Shown in pieces: positions 28,993-38,534 of a DNA stretch of 64,000 nt. Below the pieces are notes generated by a model. That model was given only the letters and a program-made list of their open reading frames with translations, had not been told where the DNA came from and made no database searches. A program made the translations under genes and the position numbers. The DNA comes from Alginatibacterium sediminis (GTDB taxonomy: Bacteria > Pseudomonadota > Gammaproteobacteria > Enterobacterales > Celerinatantimonadaceae), in NCBI RefSeq assembly GCF_003610775.1, contig NZ_RAQO01000005.1:1-64000 (forward strand), read 5' to 3'. The first letter of the stretch is position 1; every line of letters begins with the position of its first letter.

Positions 28993-31857
28993 ATGACAAA
29001 CCTTGATCCATCTTTACGTAGTATTGCTGAAAAGTCTTGGCAGCGACTCGTTGCCAAAGACCCAAGTGTGCTGGAATTAAGCGCAGATCAACAGCAACAA
29101 ACGCAAATAGCCTTCGCAATGAGCGATTTCATTGCCGAAACCTGCATTTCTCGACCGCAATACTTACATCACATTCTTGAGCAGCAAAGCTTGGATAAAC
29201 CTTGGCAGGCGAAGCAGCAACGCGAACAACTACAGCAAGCTTTGAGTGAGCAAATTAACGATGAAGGCGCTAAGGTGATTATACGCCGTGCACGTCAGCA
29301 ATCGATGTTGATCTTTGCCTGGCGAGAGCTTTGTCATAACTTTGATGTACAACAAAGTATGAAAGATATCAGTGATTTGGCGCAAGTGATTATCCAATGT
29401 GCATACGAGTGGCTGTTTGAACGTTGCAAAATTGAAAGCGGCACGCCACTTAGCAAAGAAGGAGTTGAGCAGCAGTTGCTTATTATAGGCATGGGCAAGC
29501 TTGGTGGTGGTGAACTTAATTTTTCATCCGATATCGATTTAATTTTTTGTTTTGGCGAAAACGGAGAAACTAAGGGGGGGCGGCGGAGTATTGCCAATCA
29601 GCAGTTTTTTATTCGCTTAGGCCAACGACTAATTCAATTACTGGATCAGAAAACAGCGGATGGATTTGCCTACCGTGTCGATATGCGCCTGCGTCCATTC
29701 GGTGATTCAGGACCATTAGCGGTCAGTTATGCTGCTCTCGAAGACTATTATCAGCATCATGGTCGTGACTGGGAACGTTATGCGATGGTAAAGGCTCGCG
29801 TGTTAAATTCTGAAGTTGAATTTGACCAACAGTTCCGTGATTTACTGCGGCCCTTTGTCTATCGACGTTACATCGATTTCAGTGCGATTCAATCCTTGCG
29901 AGCAATGAAGGCCTCCATTCGTTCGGAAGTGCGCCGCAAAGGCCTTAAAGATAATATCAAATTAGGTAGTGGCGGAATTCGAGAAATTGAGTTTGTGGTC
30001 CAAGCTTTTCAATTAGTCCGTGCCGGACGTGAACCGATATTAAGTTCTCGCTCGTTACTACCGACCCTAACTGCTCTGGAATCAACCGGAGTCATGAGCA
30101 GTGATGAAGTGGCGTTATTACGTTCGAGCTACTTGTATTTACGCCGAGTGGAAAACATTTTGCAACAAATTGGCGACCAGCAAACCCAGTCGCTACCGAT
30201 AGATGCGATCAATCAACAACGTTTGGTGCAGGCGATGCAATGCCAGGATTGGCCAGATTTTTACCAGCAATTACAAACGGTTTTGCAAGGTGTGGCACAA
30301 GTATTTGCTCACGCAGTCGGTGAAGATGAAACGGAACAAAGTGAAGTTTGCACCGAGTATGAAGACGTTTGGCATAGTGGTGCTGACAGAGAAGCGTTGC
30401 GTGAGAGTTTAGCAAAAGTAGATCTTGACCCAGCGATTAGTGAGTCGGCTATAGATCCTCTGTACCATTTGTTCCACGCTATAGAACGCCGAAATGTTGG
30501 CGAGCGTGGCCGGCAAACCCTAGAGCGTTTGATCCCAATGTTGTTATTTAGGGTGTTTGAGCACAAAGATTGCCAATTAGTGTTGCCGCGGATCACCAGT
30601 TTGCTCGAAAGCATTATGTCGCGTACTGCCTACCTTGAATTACTGACAGAGAATCCAGCCACGCTTAATCAGCTGTTACGTTTATGTGCGGGTTCGCAAA
30701 TGCTGGCTAAAAAGCTCTCACGTTTTCCGATTTTGCTTGATGAATTGTTAGATCCAAAGCTTCTATATTCACCTGCTGACCCTAACAGTTACCCTGATCA
30801 GCTACGTCAATTTATGTTGCGGGTTCCTGTTGATGATATGGAACAGCAAATGGAAGCCCATCGCCAGTTTAAACAAATTCAACAATTGCGGATTACAGCC
30901 GCGGATATTGCTGGGGCTTTACCGTTGATGAAAGTCAGTGACCACTTAACAGCGGTTGCTCAAGCGATTATTAGTGCCGTCGTTGAATTGGCATGGCAAC
31001 AAATGATCGAGCGCTATGGCCAGCCGGCTCATTTATCATCTCCAGAGCAGCGAGGTTTTGCCGTGATAGCCTATGGTAAAATTGGTGGCTTTGAAACCGG
31101 GTATGGCTCCGATCTCGATCTTGTATTTGTCCATGATTGTGAGACCAACGCGCCAACCTTGGGTGAAAAACCGATTGAAAGTAAGCAGTTTTATATCAAA
31201 TTGGCGCAACGAATTATGCATTTATGCAGCACGCGTACTTCGTCGGGTGTTTTGTACGAATTGGATATGCGCTTACGTCCTTCGGGGGCATCGGGATTGC
31301 TAGTGATTCATGTTGACTCCTTTGCGGATTATCAAAATCAAGAAGCTTGGACTTGGGAGCATCAGGCTTTAGTTCGAGCGCGACCTATTTACGGCGACCA
31401 AAGTTTGTTTGAACGCTTTGCTAGTATTCGGCATAGCGTTTTAAGTCGGCCTCGCTTGCCGGTTGAGCTTGGTGAGGAAGTTAGCAAAATGCGGGCTAAA
31501 ATGCGCAAGCATTTAAGTCGAGAAACGGATGAAATTTTTGACCTAAAACACTCTGCTGGTGGCATGGTTGATATTGAGTTTATTGCTCAATATTTAGTAC
31601 TAGCAAATACAGCGCAGCATGAGCAATTAAGCCGCTGGACTGATAATGTTAGGATTTTTGAGCACTGTTGTGAATTAGGTTTGTTGAGCGAGCAAGATGC
31701 CCAATTTCTAATCCAACGCTATTTAGATGTTCGAGATGAGTGCCATAGGCAAGCGCTGCAAGGCAACTCGAGAATTATCAATAAACAAGATTTCAGTTTG
31801 GACTTAGAGCCGGTTAAAAGAATTTGGGAGCAATTATTGCCCCCAATCGAACACTAA
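28993..31857 (+). CDS. glnE: bifunctional glutamine synthetase adenylyltransferase/deadenylase
   Basis: GlnE adenylylates and deadenylylates glutamine synthetase in response to PII, setting nitrogen assimilation. The 954-residue length is normal. Two nucleotidyltransferase domains are visible: the deadenylase half with GMGKLGGGELNFSSDIDLIF (about residue 166) and the adenylylase half with AYGKIGGFETGYGSDLDLVF (about residue 691), each with the G-x-S-D-x-D metal site. The partner helices DMRLRPFGDSGPL and DMRLRPSGASGLL are also duplicated. It lies between ygiF and hldE as in E. coli. Confidence 0.96.
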   Translation: MTNLDPSLRSIAEKSWQRLVAKDPSVLELSADQQQQTQIAFAMSDFIAETCISRPQYLHHILEQQSLDKPWQAKQQREQLQQALSEQINDEGAKVIIRRARQQSMLIFAWRELCHNFDVQQSMKDISDLAQVIIQCAYEWLFERCKIESGTPLSKEGVEQQLLIIGMGKLGGGELNFSSDIDLIFCFGENGETKGGRRSIANQQFFIRLGQRLIQLLDQKTADGFAYRVDMRLRPFGDSGPLAVSYAALEDYYQHHGRDWERYAMVKARVLNSEVEFDQQFRDLLRPFVYRRYIDFSAIQSLRAMKASIRSEVRRKGLKDNIKLGSGGIREIEFVVQAFQLVRAGREPILSSRSLLPTLTALESTGVMSSDEVALLRSSYLYLRRVENILQQIGDQQTQSLPIDAINQQRLVQAMQCQDWPDFYQQLQTVLQGVAQVFAHAVGEDETEQSEVCTEYEDVWHSGADREALRESLAKVDLDPAISESAIDPLYHLFHAIERRNVGERGRQTLERLIPMLLFRVFEHKDCQLVLPRITSLLESIMSRTAYLELLTENPATLNQLLRLCAGSQMLAKKLSRFPILLDELLDPKLLYSPADPNSYPDQLRQFMLRVPVDDMEQQMEAHRQFKQIQQLRITAADIAGALPLMKVSDHLTAVAQAIISAVVELAWQQMIERYGQPAHLSSPEQRGFAVIAYGKIGGFETGYGSDLDLVFVHDCETNAPTLGEKPIESKQFYIKLAQRIMHLCSTRTSSGVLYELDMRLRPSGASGLLVIHVDSFADYQNQEAWTWEHQALVRARPIYGDQSLFERFASIRHSVLSRPRLPVELGEEVSKMRAKMRKHLSRETDEIFDLKHSAGGMVDIEFIAQYLVLANTAQHEQLSRWTDNVRIFEHCCELGLLSEQDAQFLIQRYLDVRDECHRQALQGNSRIINKQDFSLDLEPVKRIWEQLLPPIEH

Positions 31858-31868
31858 TTAAAGCAAGC

Positions 31869-32795
31869 TTAGTCGTAAAGTGAAGGCTCGCCTTCTGGGC
31901 GAGTCTTAAAGCGCCGATGCATCCACATGTATTGGGCAGGAGCGCGATTAATGATGGTCTCTATATGCTGGTTTATAATCGTGGCATCCGCAAGCTCATC
32001 TCCAGTTGGGAAATTCTCTATCACGGGTTCAATGATGAGCGTGAAACCTTGGTTGTTAGGTTTTCTTATGGTGTAGGTTGGCAAAACTTGGCAGTTTTTG
32101 ACCTTGGCTAATGTCGATGTCCCTGTAACGGTATTTGCTTTTTCAACATTAAAGAAAGGTGCAAAGCAACTCGCTTTATGACCATAGTCATGATCAGGTG
32201 CGTACCAAAGCGCTAAGCCATCTCGAAGCGCTTTGATCATGCCGCGAATATCATTGCGGTCGACTAAGTAGCAGTTTTTACGTACGCGGCCATGAAATTG
32301 AAAATAATCGTAAACAGGGCTCTTATTGGGACGATAAACGCCTACGCCTGGCTCGACACTTCCGTGCGCCCGAGCATGGGTTTCTAAACTTAAGAAATGT
32401 AAGCTGATGGCGAGCAGTCCTCCCGGCTTTTGACGCGCTGCTTCTAGGTTTTCCAAGCCTTGTACTTCCATTTTCCGTTCAAAACGCCATTGTGGCCAAA
32501 ACCAAGCGTTTGCTGTATCTGTAATCGCATATCCAACATGTTGAAAATTCTCATCAACTAGGTCATCAATTTGTCCATTTGAAAGTTCAGGAAAGCACAG
32601 TTGGAGATTTCGACGAGCAATTTTTACGCGTTTGGGTAGTGCCAGCTTCGCAATTCGGCCAATACCTCTGGCTAAGTAGCCTTGGATAGAATACGGGATG
32701 AGGCTAATGCTAAAAAATATGCCCATTAGTAACCACATTCCCCAATGTTTTGGATGTAGTGAGCTTCGATCAAGGCGTGGAACGTCCGCTGCCAT
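31869..32795 (-). CDS. lpxL: lipid A biosynthesis acyltransferase, LpxL/LpxP type
   Basis: This membrane-associated enzyme adds a secondary acyl chain to Kdo2-lipid IVA. The 308-residue protein has an N-terminal hydrophobic anchor (about residues 18-38). It has the catalytic HX4E motif at His133-Glu138 (SLHFLSLE), [15 protein letters not shown] and WYAPDHDYG, and ends with [18 protein letters not shown], all typical of LpxL/LpxP. Which acyl chain it uses cannot be read from sequence. It converges on glnE and is divergent from hldE. Confidence 0.9.
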   Translation of the reverse strand: MAADVPRLDRSSLHPKHWGMWLLMGIFFSISLIPYSIQGYLARGIGRIAKLALPKRVKIARRNLQLCFPELSNGQIDDLVDENFQHVGYAITDTANAWFWPQWRFERKMEVQGLENLEAARQKPGGLLAISLHFLSLETHARAHGSVEPGVGVYRPNKSPVYDYFQFHGRVRKNCYLVDRNDIRGMIKALRDGLALWYAPDHDYGHKASCFAPFFNVEKANTVTGTSTLAKVKNCQVLPTYTIRKPNNQGFTLIIEPVIENFPTGDELADATIINQHIETIINRAPAQYMWMHRRFKTRPEGEPSLYD

Positions 32796-32839
32796 AGTGA
32801 ACCTGAAAGTTGAAAATGATGAGAGTATTGTACGATTTA

Positions 32840-32868
32840 TTGGTCTCGATAGGAACTTAGGGTACTAT
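32840..32868 (+). promoter_or_regulatory. candidate hldE promoter
   Basis: TTGGTC (32840-32845) and TACTAT (32863-32868) are 17 bases apart, with the hldE start 33 bases downstream. It sits in the short divergent region between lpxL and hldE. Confidence 0.45.
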
Positions 32869-32901
32869 TTCGATGTCTTGATTTTTAAACAGGTAATCGC
32901 T

Positions 32902-34332
32902 ATGCGGGTGGCACTTCCCGAGTTTTCGAAAGCAAATGTATTAGTTGTAGGCGATGTGATGCTAGATCGCTATTATCACGGCGCCACTGACCGTATCTCC
33001 CCTGAAGCTCCGGTCCCAGTGGTGCGTGTTCAAAATAGCGAGGAACGTCCAGGCGGCGCTGCCAACGTTGCCTTAAATTCCGTCGCATTGGGCGGTAAAG
33101 CCACCATTCTAGGCATGATAGGACAAGATGAAGCTGGCGCAATGCTTAGCGAAAGTTTAAATGTGGCGGGAGTTTGCTGTGATTTTTCAAGCTTCGCTGA
33201 TTATCCAACCATTACCAAATTACGAGTTTTAAGTCGTCATCAGCAATTGATCCGTCTAGATTTCGAAGAAAACTTTAGCGGCGTAGATAATAGCGATTTA
33301 CAACGGCGTTTTGAATTACAGCTGTCTAAACATAGTGTGGTTGTTGTTTCTGACTACAACAAGGGCGCGCTTAGCCAAGTTGAAAAACTAATCGCAATGG
33401 CTCGCAATCAAAACAAACCGGTGTTGGTTGACCCCAAGGGTAGTAGTTTTGAGAAGTATCGTGGTGCAACGCTACTCACGCCTAATTTTTCGGAGTTTGA
33501 AGCGGTTGTTGGGCAATGCGAAACGGAAGCACAGATAGTCACTAAAGGCCAAGCATTAATTCAATCACTGGAGCTTGAAGCCTTGCTCGTGACTCGCAGT
33601 GAACATGGCATGACCTTATTGCAAAAAGGCAAACCAGCTTTGCATCTACCTGCGCAAGCCCAAGAAGTATTTGATGTAACTGGTGCCGGCGACACTGTTA
33701 TTTCCACCCTAGCTAGTGCATTGGCCAGTGGCGCGCAAATGGACCAGGCATGTGCTTTAGCCAATGCTGCTGCTAGTGTTGTGGTCGGAAAAATCGGTAC
33801 TTCGACGGTTAGCTTAGCAGAACTGGCAAATGCACTTTATGTTGGCCAAGAAGGTGGCTTTGGGGTTCTTGATGAGCAACAACTGAAGTTTGCCGTTGAA
33901 GCGGCGCACCGGCGTGGCGAGAAAGTGGTGATGACCAATGGCTGCTTTGATATTTTACATGCAGGGCATGTATCCTACCTTAAACACGCGGCTGACTTGG
34001 GCGATCGCCTGATAGTGGCTGTAAATAGTGATGACTCGGTCAAAATGTTGAAAGGCCCAAGCCGACCGATTAATCCTCTCGATAGGCGTATGACTGTATT
34101 AGCAGCGCTTGGCGCCGTTGATTGGGTTGTTGATTTTGCTGAAGAAACCCCGCAGCGCTTAATCGCGAGTATATTGCCAGACTTGTTAGTTAAAGGTGGC
34201 GATTACCAGCCTGATGAGATAGCTGGTGGTGAGGAAGTCATTGCAAACGGAGGTGAAGTGAGAGTGCTTAACTTTGAAGATGGTATCTCCACCAGTGATA
34301 TGATTCGAGTGATCAAAACCCAAGACAACTAA
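32902..34332 (+). CDS. hldE: bifunctional heptose 7-phosphate kinase / heptose 1-phosphate adenylyltransferase
   Basis: HldE makes ADP-D-glycero-D-manno-heptose for the LPS inner core. I chose the ATG at 32902 ([23 protein letters not shown]), giving 476 residues, almost the E. coli length. The in-frame extension upstream runs into the promoter region and is not coding. The N-terminal ribokinase-like kinase shows [20 protein letters not shown] and the PfkB signature DVTGAGDTV. The C-terminal nucleotidyltransferase has [17 protein letters not shown] (HxGH) and [10 protein letters not shown] bidirectional terminator follows. Confidence 0.96.
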   Translation: MRVALPEFSKANVLVVGDVMLDRYYHGATDRISPEAPVPVVRVQNSEERPGGAANVALNSVALGGKATILGMIGQDEAGAMLSESLNVAGVCCDFSSFADYPTITKLRVLSRHQQLIRLDFEENFSGVDNSDLQRRFELQLSKHSVVVVSDYNKGALSQVEKLIAMARNQNKPVLVDPKGSSFEKYRGATLLTPNFSEFEAVVGQCETEAQIVTKGQALIQSLELEALLVTRSEHGMTLLQKGKPALHLPAQAQEVFDVTGAGDTVISTLASALASGAQMDQACALANAAASVVVGKIGTSTVSLAELANALYVGQEGGFGVLDEQQLKFAVEAAHRRGEKVVMTNGCFDILHAGHVSYLKHAADLGDRLIVAVNSDDSVKMLKGPSRPINPLDRRMTVLAALGAVDWVVDFAEETPQRLIASILPDLLVKGGDYQPDEIAGGEEVIANGGEVRVLNFEDGISTSDMIRVIKTQDN

Positions 34333-34352
34333 TCCGTTTTGAGTTTGGGTAT

Positions 34353-34385
34353 AAAAAAGCCAATCGTATTTCGATTGGCTTTTTT
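34353..34385. terminator. bidirectional intrinsic terminator between hldE and tolC
   Basis: A 14-bp stem with A-run and T-run flanks (A6-GCCAATCG at 34353-34366, CGATTGGC-T6 at 34372-34385) and a 5-base loop serves both converging genes. Confidence 0.9.
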
Positions 34386-34404
34386 GGTCTGCGTAACTTT
34401 GGAT

Positions 34405-35724
34405 TTAGTTGGCTTCGATTAGACCTGAGTTAATCGTTACAACGTCATCATCGGTTAAGGTACCTGCCGCAAGTTTAAGCGCTAGCATGTTAAGAATATA
34501 GTCGTAACGGGCGCTGGCCAATTGCTGTTTCGATTGAAACAAACTACGGGTTGCATTTTGTACATCAACAATGGTCCGTGTACCGACTTCAAATCCGGCT
34601 TCTGTTGCTTCTAGAGCGCTCTCTGAAGATACCACTGTTTGCTCAAACGCCTTAATCGCGCCAATATTAGCCGCAACGTTGTTCAAACTGCTATTAAGCT
34701 CTGACTGTGTACTTCGGTAGCTTTGCTCTAGTGCTTGCGATGCTGCAACGTATGAAAATTGCGCTTGTTTCACTTGTGAGTCAACACGGCCACCAGTGTA
34801 AAGCGGCAAACTAAACTCCACACCAACGGTGGCATTGTTCAAAGAACCATCAAGACTTTGACTGTCTCGGTATGCATCATATTTTGAACCTAGAGCTGCG
34901 GTTAAATCAACGCTTGGGCCATCCCCGGTTTGAGCTAAGTCAATTTGCTCACTGGCAATGTCCTTCGCAATGCGCTGCGCGTTTAAGTTTAAGTTTTTGT
35001 CTAATGCTTGGTTTACCCAAACTTGACGTTCTTCAGCTAGCGGCTGCGGGTCGAAGCGTTCGGTGTCTAGTAACGATAAATCACGGTGCTCTACACCGGT
35101 AAACTCACGCAGTTCCTCGTAAGAGTTCGAAAGGTTATTCTCTGCACTAATCTCATCGGCAACGGTACGGTCATACTCAGCTTGGGCTTCGTGAACATCA
35201 GTGATAGCGGTTAAGCCGACATTAAAGCGTTGACGGGTTTGCTCCAATTGACGAGCCGAAGCATCTTTGTTAGCACGAACAAACGTTAAGGCGTCCAAAG
35301 AACGCAGGACATCAAAATAGGCTTGGCTAACCCGTGTAATCAAACTTTGTTGCTGGAAGCCATATTCGGCATCGCTTTGAGACGCTGCTTTTTCGGCAAG
35401 ACTTAGGTTGGTCCATAGCGCTTGTGAGTAGAGGTTTTGACTAAACCCAATATTACCGGTAACTCCGGCATTTCCGTTTGAGAAGGCACTAGAGCCTCCG
35501 ACTTCGGTATAGCTGACTCCGGCAGTCAGGCCCACTTGCGGCAAGGTTGCTGCACGGGTTTCGGTAATGCGCTCGAATTGGGCATCTCGTTGGGCTTTGG
35601 CTTGTAAAATAAGAGGATCGCGCTCTTTAGCCAATTGGTAGATTTGGAGTATATCGTCAGCAAGAGCAATATTACTGAGCCCACATAAGCCAAGAATAAC
35701 GAGACTGGACTTTAACTTAAGCAT
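34405..35724 (-). CDS. tolC: TolC family outer membrane efflux channel
   Basis: TolC forms the outer-membrane/periplasmic tunnel for efflux pumps and type I secretion. The 439-residue protein has a signal peptide (about residues 1-22). It has the two repeated outer-membrane factor halves rich in coiled-coil helices: LAKERDPLILQAKAQRDAQ, then RQRFNVGLTAITDVHEAQAEYDR in half one, and TEAGFEVGTRTIVDVQNATRSLFQSKQQLA in half two. The conserved VEFSLPLYTGGRV lies in the second half. It is divergent from nudF, the same neighbourhood as E. coli tolC. Confidence 0.94.
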   Translation of the reverse strand: MLKLKSSLVILGLCGLSNIALADDILQIYQLAKERDPLILQAKAQRDAQFERITETRAATLPQVGLTAGVSYTEVGGSSAFSNGNAGVTGNIGFSQNLYSQALWTNLSLAEKAASQSDAEYGFQQQSLITRVSQAYFDVLRSLDALTFVRANKDASARQLEQTRQRFNVGLTAITDVHEAQAEYDRTVADEISAENNLSNSYEELREFTGVEHRDLSLLDTERFDPQPLAEERQVWVNQALDKNLNLNAQRIAKDIASEQIDLAQTGDGPSVDLTAALGSKYDAYRDSQSLDGSLNNATVGVEFSLPLYTGGRVDSQVKQAQFSYVAASQALEQSYRSTQSELNSSLNNVAANIGAIKAFEQTVVSSESALEATEAGFEVGTRTIVDVQNATRSLFQSKQQLASARYDYILNMLALKLAAGTLTDDDVVTINSGLIEAN

Positions 35725-35956
35725 TTGGATTCATCCCTGTTACTGAATCTAGAAAGGAAATTTAATTGAAGTGTAGCAAAGACCGCTTCAAATTAGATAT
35801 TTGGTATAAATATGGTACAACTTAATTTTAGTTTAACCAAAAATTGTTGGGCTGTAATTGCTTTCATCTTGATTTACCGTAATTTACGTTCATATATTGC
35901 AAATGTGCGCAGAAATTTACAGCAATGATAAATTTATTAGTCAAATTCAGGTGTTT

Positions 35957-36586
35957 ATGAAAACAGATAGCTTAGACTCGACATTTTCGCATAGTGATGT
36001 GGAAATAGAACAGGTAGAAACCGTTTTTCAAGGTTTCTTTAAAATGGAACGCTATACCTTAAAGCATCGACTCTATGCTGGTGGCTGGTCAAACACTTTT
36101 CAGCGTGAAATGATGGAGCGGGGTAATGCTGCTGGAATTTTGCTGTATGACCCGAAACTCGACCAAGTGGTCCTGGTGGAACAATTTAGAATTGGTGCTA
36201 TGGCAAGCTCCGGCACTAGCCCATGGGTACTCGAGATCGTAGCCGGTATGATTGATACCGAACAATCAGCCCAGCAAGTTGCTGAGCGTGAAGCTGTAGA
36301 AGAAGCAGGATTAGTCGTTAAACGACTGAAGGCCATTAACAGTTTTATGCCTGGAGCTGGTGGATTAAGTGAACGTATTTTTTTATTTGTAGGTGAAGTT
36401 GACAGCAGTAAAGCTGGTGGAGTGCATGGCTTGGAATACGAGAACGAAGATATTTTAGTCAAAGTGCTCAGTCGTGAGCAAGCCTATAGTGGTGTCGTTC
36501 AGGGACAAATCGACAACGCTGCGGCAGTTATTGCCTTGCAATATTTACAGCTAAACCATATGCACTTACGTGAGCAGTGGTCGTAA
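35957..36586 (+). CDS. nudF: ADP-ribose pyrophosphatase (Nudix)
   Basis: NudF splits ADP-ribose into AMP and ribose 5-phosphate. I chose the ATG at 35957 with AGGTG just upstream, giving 209 residues, the same as E. coli NudF. The Nudix box is GMIDTEQSAQQVAEREAVEEAG. The catalytic REAVEEAG half is intact, but the Glu expected seven positions into the box is Gln, with a Glu one position before it. SFMPGAGGLSERIFLFVGEV matches the family. It is the first gene of the nudF-yqiB-cpdA-yqiA-parE run. Confidence 0.93.
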   Translation: MKTDSLDSTFSHSDVEIEQVETVFQGFFKMERYTLKHRLYAGGWSNTFQREMMERGNAAGILLYDPKLDQVVLVEQFRIGAMASSGTSPWVLEIVAGMIDTEQSAQQVAEREAVEEAGLVVKRLKAINSFMPGAGGLSERIFLFVGEVDSSKAGGVHGLEYENEDILVKVLSREQAYSGVVQGQIDNAAAVIALQYLQLNHMHLREQWS

Positions 36587-36588
36587 GT

Positions 36589-37011
36589 ATGGCTTATCAT
36601 GTTGATCTCAATGCTTTAATGGGTGTTTATACCCGCAGCTATCACCTTCTGCAAAAGCTATTTGATTTAGATCAGCAGGTAGGGACAGAATACAACATCG
36701 AGATTAATCATGATCATCGATACTACTTACGAATTGTTGAGCAAACACGTTATACTTCGTTGCTTGATATGGGCCAAGGTCAAGATATTGCTGCTTTTTT
36801 GAGACCTCAGTTACAGATTAGACTGTATCATGATGCTCAGTTAGCCGAAGTGTGCAGAAGCCAACAGATTTCTAGCTTTGCGCCACGTTATGATTACCCA
36901 AATCGCCGCATGCTACAACGCGATGAGAAATATCAAGTGAATCGTTTTTTAAGCGATTGGTTAAAACACTGTTTTGAACAAAAAGCACTTATTACATTTG
37001 CAGGTCCATAA
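36589..37011 (+). CDS. yqiB: DUF1249 protein YqiB
   Basis: This is a conserved gammaproteobacterial protein of unknown function. It has 140 residues from the ATG at 36589, two bases after the nudF stop. Family segments visible are NYxxL-like YHLLQKLFDL, the DMGQGQD core, LRPQLQIRLYHDAQLAEVC, and YPNRRMLQRDEKYQVNRFLSDWL. It always sits between nudF and cpdA, which is the only clue to its role. Confidence 0.87.
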   Translation: MAYHVDLNALMGVYTRSYHLLQKLFDLDQQVGTEYNIEINHDHRYYLRIVEQTRYTSLLDMGQGQDIAAFLRPQLQIRLYHDAQLAEVCRSQQISSFAPRYDYPNRRMLQRDEKYQVNRFLSDWLKHCFEQKALITFAGP

Positions 37012-37073
37012 CTGTCATTAGGCATGGTTACGTACCGCAATAAAATTCCTAAGAGATTGTAGATTAATTTATC

Positions 37074-37898
37074 GTGGCTTTTGAACAATTTGAATTAGCT
37101 TGCGCCGACAACGGCGACATACGCCTATTACAAGTAACAGATACGCACCTGTTTGCTAAGGATGAGCACAATCTGCTTGGAATTAATACCTCTGATAGCT
37201 ACCAGCGGGTGGTCGAAGAAATTCGCCACTCTCAACAAAGCTATGACTGGGTACTCGCAACTGGTGATTTATCGCAGGATCATAGCAAAGACAGCTACAG
37301 ACGCTTTGCTAATATTACTCGCCAACTTGAAAAACCGTGTTTCTGGTTACCCGGTAATCATGATTTTCGGCCGCATACAACTGCCTTGAGTGAATCCGGA
37401 ATTATCGACGCCAAGCATTTGATCAGTGAGCATTGGCAGATCATTATGTTGGATACACAAGTGACGGGTAAGCCAATGGGTTTGCTTTCATCTGAACAAC
37501 TCGAAGGTTTGGCTACTGCACTGCAACAGTATCCAGAGAAATCAGTGTTAATTTGTATGCATCACCAAGCCGTGCCCGTTGGGAGTCGCTGGCTTGATCA
37601 ACATAATCTGAAAAATGCTGATGAATTTTTTCAAGTCGTTGCCGGTTGTTCTAAAGTAAGGGCGGTGTTGTTCGGGCATGTACATCAAAACTTTGAAATG
37701 GAGCATCGCGGGATCGCTTTTATGGCAAGCCCAAGTACCTGCATCCAATTTTTGCCATTATCAGCTCACTTTGCGCTCGATCATCAACAACCAGGCTGGC
37801 GTTACATTACATTAAAGTCCGATGGCACTATCTCTACCCGTGTCTGCCGTCTGGCAGAGCGAACCTTTTTACCTGATCCCGATTCAAAAGGTTATTAG
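37074..37898 (+). CDS. cpdA: 3',5'-cyclic AMP phosphodiesterase CpdA
   Basis: CpdA hydrolyses cAMP and so tunes CRP-dependent regulation. The 274-residue metallophosphoesterase shows VTDTHLFA (Asp23, His25), ATGDLSQDH, LPGNHDF, LICMHHQAVP and LFGHVHQNF, the complete set of dinuclear metal ligands. The end (LAERTFLPDPDSKGY) is close to that of E. coli CpdA. It starts with GTG at 37074 with only a weak ribosome site. Its stop overlaps the GTG of yqiA by one base. Confidence 0.93.
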   Translation: MAFEQFELACADNGDIRLLQVTDTHLFAKDEHNLLGINTSDSYQRVVEEIRHSQQSYDWVLATGDLSQDHSKDSYRRFANITRQLEKPCFWLPGNHDFRPHTTALSESGIIDAKHLISEHWQIIMLDTQVTGKPMGLLSSEQLEGLATALQQYPEKSVLICMHHQAVPVGSRWLDQHNLKNADEFFQVVAGCSKVRAVLFGHVHQNFEMEHRGIAFMASPSTCIQFLPLSAHFALDHQQPGWRYITLKSDGTISTRVCRLAERTFLPDPDSKGY

Positions 37899-38482
37899 TG
37901 CAAGCGAAAAAATCGGCGGTCTTACTTTATTTACATGGTTTTCAAAGTTCGCCTCAGTCCCTAAAAGCGACGCAAACCCAAACATACATAGAGGCAAATG
38001 CTGCGCATGTTGAGTTTGTTTGCCCACAATTAGCCTGTACACCTTTAGCTGCCTGGCAACAAATTGAGTCCATCATTAAGCGCCATAGTGGCCAACAGTT
38101 GGCGGTTATGGGAAGCTCTTTAGGCGGTTTTCTAGCGGATAAGGTGGCTCAACAATGGGACTGCCCGAGTGTATTGATAAACCCCGCTGTCCACCCCTAT
38201 GTGTTATTGTCCGAGTATATAGGCGAACATCAACACCCATACACTGGCGAAACTTTTAGCTTAAGTCAGCAGCATATGTCTGAGCTCAAAGACTTGGAAA
38301 TTCTCAAAAGCCAGCGGCCGTTAAGGCAGTGGGTCATGTTACAAACCGGTGATGAAGTACTTGATGTGCAATTTGCGATTAAGCGCTACCGTGATAGTCG
38401 AATGACAATTGAGTGTGGCGGGGATCATAGTTTTCAAGGATTCCACCGCTATCTGCCTGAAATTCAGGCGTTTTTGTTTTAA
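37898..38482 (+). CDS. yqiA: YqiA-type esterase, alpha/beta hydrolase
   Basis: This small alpha/beta hydrolase (194 residues) belongs to the YqiA/UPF0227 group. The fold markers are LLYLHGFQSSPQSLKA, the nucleophile elbow GSSLGG (Ser near 74), LQTGDEVLD for the acidic residue and GGDHSFQGF for the catalytic His. The natural substrate is unknown. GTG start overlaps the cpdA stop (TAGTG). parE starts 52 bases later. Confidence 0.9.
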   Translation: MQAKKSAVLLYLHGFQSSPQSLKATQTQTYIEANAAHVEFVCPQLACTPLAAWQQIESIIKRHSGQQLAVMGSSLGGFLADKVAQQWDCPSVLINPAVHPYVLLSEYIGEHQHPYTGETFSLSQQHMSELKDLEILKSQRPLRQWVMLQTGDEVLDVQFAIKRYRDSRMTIECGGDHSFQGFHRYLPEIQAFLF

Positions 38483-38534
38483 TTCTTGTGTTTTCGGGTT
38501 AATTTTACCCATTCAATCCTAATTTAGAGTCTGT

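Noticed and set aside
32698-32901. 68-residue extension of hldE upstream
   Set aside because: It covers the divergent promoter region and the start of lpxL. The ATG at 32902 matches the family start exactly.
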